Notes: a model not told the origin generated them from the letters alone. A stretch of 7,283 nt of DNA from CAZAMT01 sp964486145 (GCA_964486145.1 CAZAMT010000209.1:1-7283); one strand, 5' to 3'; positions 1 through 7,092 are shown, numbered from the stretch's first letter. A program made the numbers and translations.

Positions 1-808
1 CAATGTAATAAACCGAATCACCGATGATGGAATTATTTTTTAACGTAACGGGATTTATATACAGCCAGTCATTTGTTGAATCCCTTGGTAATTCTGTAAA
101 ATGCTTCCCTCCAGCCACGTATTCCCAGCCATCTGTAACCACATGTACACGCACACACGACATTCGCTCACCATTGGCAATAATTTTAACTGCATAGTAG
201 TCAGGTAATTCAAATGTATTTGAATAAAAATGCATGTTCTTTTTCAGCGGAACGATGCTGCTTTCATTGTAATAATTGTTGTCAACCAGTATATTGCTGC
301 TTTTAATTTTTGAAACATCATAAAAAAATGTTGCTGTGTGTGGCGCCTTTCCAACAAGGTTGTTGCTCCTGAATTCTACCCTGGATTTATTCAATTCCAG
401 TTCAATGGTGGGATAAAAAAATATAAAAAACGAAGACAGGGTTAATATTACAACGAGAAGTATTGCCCAAAAGTACTGAACAACAAATTTTGTGAAACGC
501 GAAAACTGTTTTTGTTGCTGTATAACTGGTTTTTTGTTGTTTCCATTGGAATGTTGTACAACAAATTCTTCCCAGTTTTTATATCCCAGAAATTTTGTCA
601 GAGCATTTTTTGTAGCTATCTGAGGATTCGAAATTTTATGATTCACAAGCCGCCGAAGTGTTCTCCCGCTTAATTTAATTCCTGTTTTCTCGCTTATTTC
701 GTCACTAAGCAGATCAAAATTATGCCCTGTCCAATCATTTAATTTTCCCCACTGCACAGTGTCTTCGATCTCATGAAGGCACTTTTCCATATATTTATTT
801 TCACTCAT
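1..808 (-). CDS. HTH-like / single-TM / PKD-like membrane protein, probable membrane-anchored regulator (3' end missing)
   Basis: This leftward reading frame is open for 269 codons from the ATG at 808-806 to the window edge, so its C-terminus is missing. An in-frame TAG lies two codons upstream, which makes this the first usable start; Met7 is a possible alternative. Residues 1-85 are soluble and resemble a recurrent Bacteroidota N-terminal domain: a WG...W...F..LS..I...TG..LS..TLRR core, then a segment ending LGYKNWEEF, which looks like a small helix-turn-helix-type module. Residues about 109-132 are strongly hydrophobic (QYFWAILLVVILTLSSFFIF), a single membrane span placing the N-terminus in the cytoplasm. 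Residues about 133-225 look like a PKD-type beta-sandwich (KAPHTATFFYDVSK, then a Y-rich turn and LPDYYAVKIIANGE), followed by a further extracytoplasmic region that is cut off. The family is familiar from many Bacteroidota genomes but has no function I can name. DNA binding is inferred, and the divergent position beside a transport locus fits a regulator. It could instead be a structural cell-envelope protein. Confidence 0.8.
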   Translation of the reverse strand, partial: MSENKYMEKCLHEIEDTVQWGKLNDWTGHNFDLLSDEISEKTGIKLSGRTLRRLVNHKISNPQIATKNALTKFLGYKNWEEFVVQHSNGNNKKPVIQQQKQFSRFTKFVVQYFWAILLVVILTLSSFFIFFYPTIELELNKSRVEFRSNNLVGKAPHTATFFYDVSKIKSSNILVDNNYYNESSIVPLKKNMHFYSNTFELPDYYAVKIIANGERMSCVRVHVVTDGWEYVAGGKHFTELPRDSTNDWLYINPVTLKNNSIIGDSVYYI

Positions 809-875
809 GACCTACAGCAATTATATTAATAGTAGTTAGTTATGCAACCCAAAGGTCAAAAAATCACATTCACTT

Positions 876-883
876 CAAAGATA
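876..883 (-). promoter_or_regulatory. Candidate Bacteroidota -7 element (TATCTTTG) for the leftward gene
   Basis: Read on the minus strand this is TATCTTTG, a full match to the Bacteroidota -7 consensus TAnnTTTG. It lies 68 bases upstream of the leftward ATG, a reasonable leader length. No clear TTG/TTTG -33 element is present at the usual distance (about 20 bases) upstream. The promoter would therefore be weak, activator-dependent or a chance match. Confidence 0.4.
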
Positions 884-901
884 TTGAATATCCACGATAT
901 T
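880..901. promoter_or_regulatory. Inverted repeat / three GATATT half-sites, possible operator
   Basis: Positions 880-892 read GATATTGAATATC, a perfect 6-bp inverted repeat with a single central base. A third copy of the half-site (GATATT) starts at 896, sixteen bases after the first. The palindrome overlaps the candidate -7 element of the leftward gene, where a repressor or autoregulator would be expected to sit. The sequence is AT-rich, so a chance occurrence is possible. Confidence 0.3.
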
Positions 902-1095
902 TCATACAGGCTTAACAGCAAATTGCCATTGTTTTGTTTAACCGCATTCCTTCATTATTCCAAATCTGTATTGCCAGATAAAACGGTAACACGAAGGTAC
1001 AGTGTTCATATTGCATTATAAAAGAAATATAATAAAATTGTTCATCACAAGATGTTTTGCAAAAAGCATTCCAGTATAAAAATATGGATACTTTA

Positions 1096-1195
1096 NNNNN
1101 NNNNNNNNNNNNNNNNNNNNNNNNNNNNNNNNNNNNNNNNNNNNNNNNNNNNNNNNNNNNNNNNNNNNNNNNNNNNNNNNNNNNNNNNNNNNNNN
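1096..1195. other. Assembly gap (100 N)
   Basis: Exactly 100 consecutive N characters. A round 100 is a common scaffolding placeholder, so the true distance between the two flanks may be quite different. Sequence such as the receptor promoter, or even a small gene, could be missing here. The divergent arrangement of the flanking genes also depends on the scaffold join being right. Confidence 0.99.
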
Positions 1196-1219
1196 TAAAA
1201 ACTAAAACGAGTATACAAC

Positions 1220-4078
1220 ATGAGAAGAAAGATTAATTTATTGTTTTTCATTTTGCCAATGTTCGTGTTGACTGCTTTTGGTCAGCGAACAGGGACAATC
1301 ACGGGAGAGCTTGTTGATGCATCAAACGGGGAACCGCTGTTTTTTGCAAATGTTTCGTTGAAAGGAACATCATTAGGCGCTGTGACTGATGAGTATGGAG
1401 AGTTTGAGTTAAAGTCAGTACCTCCCGGAGACTATACACTAACATTACTTTACATAGGTTATGAAAATAGAGAAGTACCTGTATCGGTTGGTGCGGGAGA
1501 AACTGTGAACATTGGTACCCAGGAAATGGTTTTTGAATCGGTGATGGGTGAAGAAGTGGTCGTTACCGGTCAGCTTCGCGGTCAGGCCTCGGCCATTAAC
1601 CAGCAGGTAAAATCAAACAAAATTGTAAATGTGGTATCCAAAGAAAAAATTCAGGAAGTACCGGATGCAAATGCCGCTGAATCACTTTCCAGGCTGCCGG
1701 GTATCTCCCTTAGCCGTAGTGGTGGTGAAGGATCTACCGTAACAGTGCGTGGTGTATCTCCCCGGTTTAATTCCGTTACTGTAAACGGCCAAAGCATACC
1801 CGGAGGAGATGCGAATAACCGTTCCGTGAATCTTAGTATGATATCTTCAGACCTGTTAGACGGGATTGAAGTATATAAAGCCATCACACCCGACATGGAT
1901 GGCGATGCAATCGGTGGTTCGGTCAACCTGGTTACAAGAACGGCTGATCCGGACTGGCAGGGACGCTTTCAGGTCGAATCCGGGTACCACTCATTAATTA
2001 ATGATATCGGAACATACCGCGGTAGTTTTACTTTGGGAAACCGTTTTTTCAATGACAAACTGGGTGTTTTGGCAGGTGCAAATTATTACCGGGCCAATCG
2101 TAACACCGACTGGTTTGATGGTGATTATGAGTTGACAGGTGATGGAAGCGGATACCGTGGTAATAATGCCGAATTTCGAAATCAATTAGAAACAAGGGAC
2201 AGGTATGGCATTAGTGCTACCGTTGATTATGAATTTGAGAATGGTAAATTAATATTGGATCATGTGTTTTCACAAACAAAAAGAGACGTTGTTTCCCGCG
2301 GAAAACGTGCCAGACCTACAACTTCAAGCCTCGATATGGAATTAAGTATCTGGGAGAACACGTTAAACCTGAATTCAACAAACCTGAGGGGTGAATTTGA
2401 TTTGTTCCAGTCCATGGAATTATCATTTAACCTGGGCCGTTCGGTAACTACCAATGAATCACCGGATGGATCGGGCGCAAGCGCGGAGATGGAAGCAGGC
2501 CTGAGCCCGGAAGCCAATAATACCCAGCCGTTGGATATTTTCAGATACCTGCAATCGTATTGGGGTTTGGATCGTTATTTTGGAAGACCGGGTGCCGGTA
2601 GGGGCTACAGTTTCTTAGACGATGAAAACTACAACGGGCAGGTTGACTTGAAAATACCATTCTACATGGGCAGTTGGTTTTCAGGGGATATTAAATTTGG
2701 GGGAAAGGTGCGCCAGAAACAAAGGGACCGTGTAGTGGAAAACTATTGGATTTTTGACGGTACTGCTTTTGAATATGCTTTCAGGGGAGAATTTCCCGAG
2801 TATGCCGATAGAAGAACTTCGGAAGGAGCATATCCCATGGCTTTGTTTATTGATGAAGATTACACCGGTTACGATTCTCCTTTTGAAGATCACAACGATA
2901 TACCTTTTGTGTACGATCCTGATAAAATAACAGAAATTGATGATCGCATGAAGCAAATCGATTCTTTATTCAGAAGAAACGTGAACGATTATTTTGATGA
3001 ATACAATGCACTCGAGAGGATATCGGCAGGGTATTTAATGGCTGAAATTCGTATAGGTCAACGGGTTACGTTGATACCTGGTTTCAGGTATGAAAATACC
3101 TACCTTGATTTCGCGGGTAGTGCCGGTACCCAGCGTAACAATGAGCCGTTCCGGATAACAAAGAAAGATACATCAGCAACAAGTTCGGTGGGAGAATTTT
3201 TACCCATGGTACACCTGAAATATGAATTTCTGGATGGACTGGCACTGAGACTTGCAGCTACCAGAACATTGTCACGACCAAATTACCTGAACCTGTCACC
3301 TTTTACCCAAAAAACGCTGGCTAACCAGAAAATTGTCCGTTTTGGATCGGTGGATTTGAAAATGCCTACCGCCTGGAATTACGATGCGAATCTATCATGG
3401 TTTTCAAAATACGGACTTATTTCGGTAGGTGCGTTTTATAAAGAAATATATGACATAGATATCAATGTACGTTTTCATGACTGGAGTGGATCGGATGATC
3501 CTGATGCAGAGGATTACAACCCGTTGCGTGGATGGATCGTCAACAGCCCCATCAATTCGGATGAAACAACGACCATTTACGGTGGAGAAATTGAACTTCA
3601 AACCAACTTCCGGTTTTTGCCGAAACCCCTGGATGGTATTGTGTTGAGCGGTAATTTAACCCTGATGGAATCGGAAACGGCTTATCCTTATTTTTTTGTT
3701 TCCTATCCACCACCTGATTATCTACCCGCAACGACCGATTCAGCGCGGTATAACAGCACTCAGGGACAGGCTGATTTTATCGCCAATTTTACTCTTGGCT
3801 ATGAAAAAGGAGGTTTCTCCGGTAGGATTAGTATGAATTACCAGGGTCCAAGCCTAAAAGAATCTGCAAATAGCCGGTTCCAGGATGAATACAATGATAA
3901 ATACATGCGCTGGGATGCTGCATTGTCCTATAAAATCAATGAAAACTGGCAGATTTTGGCCAACCTGGTGAACCTGTCGAATGAAACAGAACGCAACTAC
4001 ATTTACACGCAGGACCAGCCGAGTAGAATCGAACAATACGGGCGCAGGTATACGCTCGGGGTAAGATATAGATTTTAA
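1220..4078 (+). CDS. TonB-dependent outer-membrane receptor with N-terminal CarboxypepD_reg-like domain
   Basis: This is a TonB-dependent transporter that should import a ligand across the outer membrane using energy from TonB-ExbBD. Residues 1-21 are a signal peptide (RRK then a hydrophobic core, cleavage near AFG|QRTG). Residues about 23-105 form the CarboxypepD_reg-like beta-sandwich common in Bacteroidota receptors (TGTITGELVDASNGEPL, TDEYGEFEL, PPGDYTLTLLYIGYE). EEVVVTG at 111-117 is a plausible TonB box. The plug runs to about residue 240 and carries the hallmarks RLPGISLSRSGGEG, VTVRGVSPRFNSVTVNG, IEVYKAITPDMDGDAIGG and VNLVTR. These match the TIGR01782-like (TonB-Xanth-Caul) branch better than classical SusC. 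The rest is the 22-strand barrel, including LPMVHLKYEF and ATRTLSRPNY near 660-690, and it ends in a terminal Phe (LGVRYRF). At 952 aa it appears full length. No SusD gene follows; a secreted beta-helix gene lies 90 bases downstream. The substrate cannot be read from sequence; a glycan or oligosaccharide is inferred from the neighbours. Confidence 0.95.
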   Translation: MRRKINLLFFILPMFVLTAFGQRTGTITGELVDASNGEPLFFANVSLKGTSLGAVTDEYGEFELKSVPPGDYTLTLLYIGYENREVPVSVGAGETVNIGTQEMVFESVMGEEVVVTGQLRGQASAINQQVKSNKIVNVVSKEKIQEVPDANAAESLSRLPGISLSRSGGEGSTVTVRGVSPRFNSVTVNGQSIPGGDANNRSVNLSMISSDLLDGIEVYKAITPDMDGDAIGGSVNLVTRTADPDWQGRFQVESGYHSLINDIGTYRGSFTLGNRFFNDKLGVLAGANYYRANRNTDWFDGDYELTGDGSGYRGNNAEFRNQLETRDRYGISATVDYEFENGKLILDHVFSQTKRDVVSRGKRARPTTSSLDMELSIWENTLNLNSTNLRGEFDLFQSMELSFNLGRSVTTNESPDGSGASAEMEAGLSPEANNTQPLDIFRYLQSYWGLDRYFGRPGAGRGYSFLDDENYNGQVDLKIPFYMGSWFSGDIKFGGKVRQKQRDRVVENYWIFDGTAFEYAFRGEFPEYADRRTSEGAYPMALFIDEDYTGYDSPFEDHNDIPFVYDPDKITEIDDRMKQIDSLFRRNVNDYFDEYNALERISAGYLMAEIRIGQRVTLIPGFRYENTYLDFAGSAGTQRNNEPFRITKKDTSATSSVGEFLPMVHLKYEFLDGLALRLAATRTLSRPNYLNLSPFTQKTLANQKIVRFGSVDLKMPTAWNYDANLSWFSKYGLISVGAFYKEIYDIDINVRFHDWSGSDDPDAEDYNPLRGWIVNSPINSDETTTIYGGEIELQTNFRFLPKPLDGIVLSGNLTLMESETAYPYFFVSYPPPDYLPATTDSARYNSTQGQADFIANFTLGYEKGGFSGRISMNYQGPSLKESANSRFQDEYNDKYMRWDAALSYKINENWQILANLVNLSNETERNYIYTQDQPSRIEQYGRRYTLGVRYRF

Positions 4079-4097
4079 ATAGTACTCTATATAATAG

Positions 4098-4124
4098 GGC
4101 AGGTTGGAGAAATTCCAGCCTGCC
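4098..4124 (+). terminator. Intercistronic stem-loop after the receptor gene (terminator or attenuator)
   Basis: GGCAGGTTGGA pairs with TCCAGCCTGCC around a 5-base loop (GAAAT), giving an 11-bp GC-rich stem with one G-U wobble. A run of seven T (4133-4139) follows, but only after eight intervening bases rather than directly. This is less than a textbook intrinsic terminator. It may terminate partially, or protect the 3' end of the receptor mRNA. No TAnnTTTG promoter is visible between it and the next start codon, so some read-through into the downstream gene is likely. Confidence 0.6.
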
Positions 4125-4168
4125 AGTTGAGATTTTTTTATTATTTTTTAACTTAAATTTTTTTAATT

Positions 4169-5707
4169 ATGAGAAAAGTTTACTTACTATCAATGATGTT
4201 GGGACTGATAATGTTTGGTCTTAACAATGTGGATGCACAGGAAGTTCCATGGCCGGATGATTTAGGAGAAGCTATGGTTATTGAACCAGGTGTTCCGGGT
4301 AAAATTAATGAAACCATACATGGAGACACATCCGCAACCGGTGAACGATTGCACAATCACTACATTTTAAAAAGAGGACAAATCTATTTGTACACCGCCA
4401 GGATTCAAAACACCGGTTACCCGTTAATGGTAACGGCGGAAGAAGGTGATGGCGATTTGCCCATTATTAAAGCGGTAGGTCCGGCAGAAGGTGAAGATGA
4501 AGCCGAACGTATTTTTCATGCTGAAGGAGATCTTTACATAAAGGATCTAACCTTAAATGGTTTCGACCAGGGTGGAAATTATACTGATAATGCTACTGTC
4601 CGTATGGCAGCAGATAGCATTACCGTGGTTTGTAAAAACGTGAATTTTGATTTCAACCGCCAAAATAGTATCCGCATCAATGCGGTTGGTTGTTCATTGT
4701 TTGTTGAAAACTGTATCATTGGCAATCAGGGTGTTGCAGCAAGGTTATTTCAGGGATTTGCAGTGCACTTCCGCGGTAACTTTTCACCACTTGTGCACAT
4801 GCGAAACAATACCATTTACAATCAACATAGCATGGTATTAACAAACCGACAGTTGAAAAGATACAACAAACTTGTTTTTGAGCATAATACCGTTATGAAT
4901 ACGGGTACTGGCGGAGCTGATTTTGGCCGGCCGAATGAATTAGTCGTAAAAAACAATTTATTTGTGAATGTGGGAATCATGGGAGATGGATTTCTAGGTG
5001 ATCGTGATGAATTCGTGGAGCCTTATTATTATTTCTCAATTGACTCCAACTTTACAGATACAACAAATACAACATTGTTAGACCCGATAGTTGATTTTAC
5101 AAACAATCATTTCTACCTGGATCCGGAAGTTGCAGCATTATTGCCTGACTCATCGGATAAGTCTACAGAAACCATGATTGCGCCATACCTGCTTTCGTTG
5201 ATTGATGAGACAAATATTGTTTCGGACGAAGCATTTGCATTTGAAAGTTTCCCGGCTACATTAAACGAGTACGGAGCGTACATTAATGATTTTTATAATT
5301 TTGCAGAAAGCCCTGCAGAAATGCCTCAATTTGATACAGATTTCAGAACGCTTGATTTTGGTTATTCCACAGATCATGCGGCATATTCAGCAGGTAGCGA
5401 TGGAAAACCACTGGGTGATTTGAATTGGTTCCCGGATATACCGAACAGCATTGCATCGTTGAAAAATATCACGTTCAACATGTATCCAAACCCGGTTCAA
5501 AACTACCTGAAAGTGGAACTGAAAGAAGATCAGCGGGTGGATAAAGTAGTTATTACCAATGTACTCGGACAAAATGTGAAAACCGTTGAAAGCATTAGCG
5601 GTAAAAATATTCACATCAACACCGGTGAATTACAAACAGGATTGTATTTCATCAATTTCTTCAACGAAGGTACATTGCTTGGAACAAACAAAGTATTGAA
5701 ACAATAA
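4169..5707 (+). CDS. Secreted right-handed beta-helix protein with T9SS type A C-terminal sorting domain
   Basis: This is an exported protein, probably attached to or released from the cell surface. Residues 1-23 are a Sec signal peptide (cleavage near VDA|QE). From about 85 to 315 the sequence has the rhythm of a parallel beta-helix of the pectate-lyase-like type, with short strands and Asn-containing turns: IKDLTLNGF, VVCKNVNF, LFVENCIIGN, VHMRNNTIYN, LVFEHNTVMN, LVVKNNLFVN. Residues 315-430 form a separate acidic, aromatic-rich region ending DGKPLGDLNWFP, an ending I associate with secreted Bacteroidota proteins of the DUF5123/DUF4957 sort. Residues about 433-512 are a T9SS sorting domain (MYPNPVQNYLKVEL, VVITNVLGQNV, LQTGLYFINFF, final KVLKQ). 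I see no clear polysaccharide lyase or hydrolase catalytic site, so it may bind a glycan rather than cut it. Its gene takes the position where susD would sit in a SusC/D locus. An uncharacterised lyase remains possible. Confidence 0.9.
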   Translation: MRKVYLLSMMLGLIMFGLNNVDAQEVPWPDDLGEAMVIEPGVPGKINETIHGDTSATGERLHNHYILKRGQIYLYTARIQNTGYPLMVTAEEGDGDLPIIKAVGPAEGEDEAERIFHAEGDLYIKDLTLNGFDQGGNYTDNATVRMAADSITVVCKNVNFDFNRQNSIRINAVGCSLFVENCIIGNQGVAARLFQGFAVHFRGNFSPLVHMRNNTIYNQHSMVLTNRQLKRYNKLVFEHNTVMNTGTGGADFGRPNELVVKNNLFVNVGIMGDGFLGDRDEFVEPYYYFSIDSNFTDTTNTTLLDPIVDFTNNHFYLDPEVAALLPDSSDKSTETMIAPYLLSLIDETNIVSDEAFAFESFPATLNEYGAYINDFYNFAESPAEMPQFDTDFRTLDFGYSTDHAAYSAGSDGKPLGDLNWFPDIPNSIASLKNITFNMYPNPVQNYLKVELKEDQRVDKVVITNVLGQNVKTVESISGKNIHINTGELQTGLYFINFFNEGTLLGTNKVLKQ

Positions 5708-5731
5708 TATTTACAAAGGTTGTTTGATTAT

Positions 5732-5772
5732 GAGAGGCATTATACGTTTACCGAATAATGCCTCTCTTGTTT
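5732..5772 (+). terminator. Rho-independent terminator after the beta-helix gene
   Basis: GAGAGGCATTAT (5732-5743) and ATAATGCCTCTC (5755-5766) form a perfect 12-bp stem around an 11-base loop, followed directly by TTGTTT. It lies 24 bases after the stop codon. Transcription of the receptor and beta-helix pair should largely end here, which makes the downstream WD40 gene likely to have its own promoter. Confidence 0.8.
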
Positions 5773-5797
5773 AAACTTAAAAAATGACATACCTTTA
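5767..5797 (+). promoter_or_regulatory. Candidate Bacteroidota promoter for the WD40 gene
   Basis: TTG at 5767-5769 could serve as the -33 element and TACCTTTA at 5790-5797 as a 7-of-8 match to the -7 consensus TAnnTTTG, with a 20-base spacer that suits this promoter class. It would leave a 5' leader of about 70 bases. The -33 element lies in the T-rich tail of the preceding terminator. The final base of the -7 element is off consensus, so this is only a candidate. Confidence 0.35.
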
Positions 5798-5876
5798 ACA
5801 CGTTATTGAATTGAAAGTAACCTGATGTTGAAAAAGCTTATAGTAAAAATTTAAAATAGTTGATATTTCCCGGCGC

Positions 5877-7019
5877 ATGAAACAGTCTCTAAAGTTTGTA
5901 GTTGGATTTCTTTTGGTTTCACTGGTTATAAACAATTGCCAGCGAAGTGGTTCGGAAGCTGATTATGGTAACAAATACCTTTTAACTGAAACAAGTTCAG
6001 GTATCCATTTGGATACAGCGTGGGTAAAACTGGCAGATCATCTGGGAGCAATTGATAAAGACATGGGACTGGCATCTGTGGATGTTGCTGAGTTTTCAAA
6101 CAATTCAAAATATGTTGTATCAGGTGCGAGCAAAGGATTTGACCTGGTTGTTTGGGATGTAAAAGCGGGAGAAGCAGTGTGGTCGTATAAATGTAAAGAT
6201 CAAATTGAAATTGCCTGTTTTTCACCAGATGATGAATATCTGATAGTTGGCGGCAAGTTTAATAAAATGATGATATTGAATGTGAACGACTGGTCATTAT
6301 ACGAACTCAGGAACATTGGTACCAGCATTGAGTCAATAAAGTTTTCACACGATGCTAATTGGTTTGCTGTTGGACAGGGAAACGGAGAGATAAGCATATA
6401 TTCTTATCCTCAATTTGAAAAAATCAAGACGGTAATTCATACTCCCAAAGATAAAATGTATGAAATCAGGAATGAGCCCAGGGCTGATATAAACTCGGTT
6501 GATTACTCAAGTAACGATAAATACCTTATTTCCGGTGGAATGGACGGGAAAATCAAGATTTGGGATACGGAAAATATGGATTTGATAAGAACATTACCCG
6601 GACACAACGCATCCATTAAATCTGTTGCCATTAGTCCGCAATCTACATGTATCGCTTCTGCATCAACCAGCCAGCAGGGCAGACCTGAAAACTCGATAAA
6701 AATATGGGATTTTGAAACAGGCGATTTAATTCATACATTAACATTCCCGCTTGGTATGGAAGCTGTTGAGTTTACACCTGATGGAAAATACCTGGCAGGA
6801 GGGGGCAGGGAGGGATTCAACCAAAAAGATCATATCGAAGAACAAGGACATATATATTTTTACTCCATCCCTGAAGATCCAGTAAACCAACCCATTATGC
6901 AGGTGCATAAAGAACCCGTATTTCGATCCGAATACCTTCGGTTCAACAAAGAAGGATCAAAACTGGTATCGGGGCACGAAGACGGTACCGTGCGATTGTG
7001 GGATGTCATATACAATTGA
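5877..7019 (+). CDS. Seven-bladed WD40 beta-propeller, probable lipoprotein
   Basis: This is an exported WD40-repeat protein of unknown partner. Residues 1-20 are a short signal sequence (KQSLK, then FVVGFLLVSLVI) ending at Cys21, a probable lipidation site. The lipobox INNC is non-canonical at -1 and -2. No acidic stretch follows the Cys directly (CQRSGSEAD), so surface display through a lipoprotein export signal is not obvious and the default is a periplasm-facing anchor. Seven WD-type repeats can be counted, at about 65-97, 108-138, 150-177, 204-232, 246-280, 294-332 and 351-377. Clear cores include LVVWDV, IKIWDT, IKIWDF and VRLWDV, and several are preceded by FSPDDEYL- or FTPDGKYL-type segments. 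Seven repeats is the number needed to close a propeller, so the protein looks complete at 380 aa. WD40 propellers are usually protein-binding scaffolds, and no catalytic motif is visible. It lies after a strong terminator and 73 bases before the enolase-like gene. Confidence 0.9.
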   Translation: MKQSLKFVVGFLLVSLVINNCQRSGSEADYGNKYLLTETSSGIHLDTAWVKLADHLGAIDKDMGLASVDVAEFSNNSKYVVSGASKGFDLVVWDVKAGEAVWSYKCKDQIEIACFSPDDEYLIVGGKFNKMMILNVNDWSLYELRNIGTSIESIKFSHDANWFAVGQGNGEISIYSYPQFEKIKTVIHTPKDKMYEIRNEPRADINSVDYSSNDKYLISGGMDGKIKIWDTENMDLIRTLPGHNASIKSVAISPQSTCIASASTSQQGRPENSIKIWDFETGDLIHTLTFPLGMEAVEFTPDGKYLAGGGREGFNQKDHIEEQGHIYFYSIPEDPVNQPIMQVHKEPVFRSEYLRFNKEGSKLVSGHEDGTVRLWDVIYN

Positions 7020-7092
7020 CACCTGCATGAAATTAAAAGTGTAATAGTCAGAAGTCACTATTTCAATCGGTTAATACTTAACTTTTGTAACC

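Larger units (their letters stand above)
809..1219. other. Divergent intergenic region with assembly gap
   Basis: This 411-base stretch separates the leftward membrane protein gene from the rightward receptor gene, so it should hold the promoters of both. I find no convincing small coding frame in it. It contains a candidate leftward -7 element and overlapping GATATT inverted repeats (880-901), a 10-bp palindrome TTTTGCAAAA (1055-1064) of unknown meaning, and a 100-base run of N. The receptor's promoter cannot be seen and probably lies in or next to the gap. Confidence 0.8.

Noticed and set aside
1055..1064. 10-bp palindrome TTTTGCAAAA as an operator
   Set aside because: A single short copy in AT-rich DNA with no promoter element beside it does not support a regulatory call.
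1089..1096. Possible -7 element TACTTTA at the left edge of the gap, for the receptor
   Set aside because: It fails the consensus at the third T of TTTG, runs into the N stretch and has no suitably spaced -33 element.
1651..1926. Antisense open frame (91 codons) inside the receptor gene
   Set aside because: It lies opposite strongly conserved plug motifs, shows no recognisable domain and is explained as a shadow of the real gene. The other antisense frames in the receptor are rejected on the same grounds.
4647..4841. Same-strand alternative frame within the beta-helix gene
   Set aside because: It overlaps fully with the beta-helix rungs in another frame and has no recognisable features.
4169..5707. 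SusD homologue as the gene after the receptor
   Set aside because: The protein has no lipobox, no TPR-like SusD helices and carries a beta-helix plus T9SS tail instead.
5926..6225. Antisense open frame (99 codons) inside the WD40 gene
   Set aside because: Its composition is low-complexity and unlike a real protein, and the sense strand encodes clear WD40 repeats.
7043..7062. Short inverted repeat AATAGT / ACTATT after the WD40 gene
   Set aside because: A six-pair, AT-rich stem with an 8-base loop is too weak to call a terminator.
7076..7090. TAACTTTTG resembling a -7 element just before the enolase-like gene
   Set aside because: No alignment gives a full TAnnTTTG match, and it sits so close to the ATG that the transcript would have almost no leader. 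Co-transcription with the WD40 gene is simpler.
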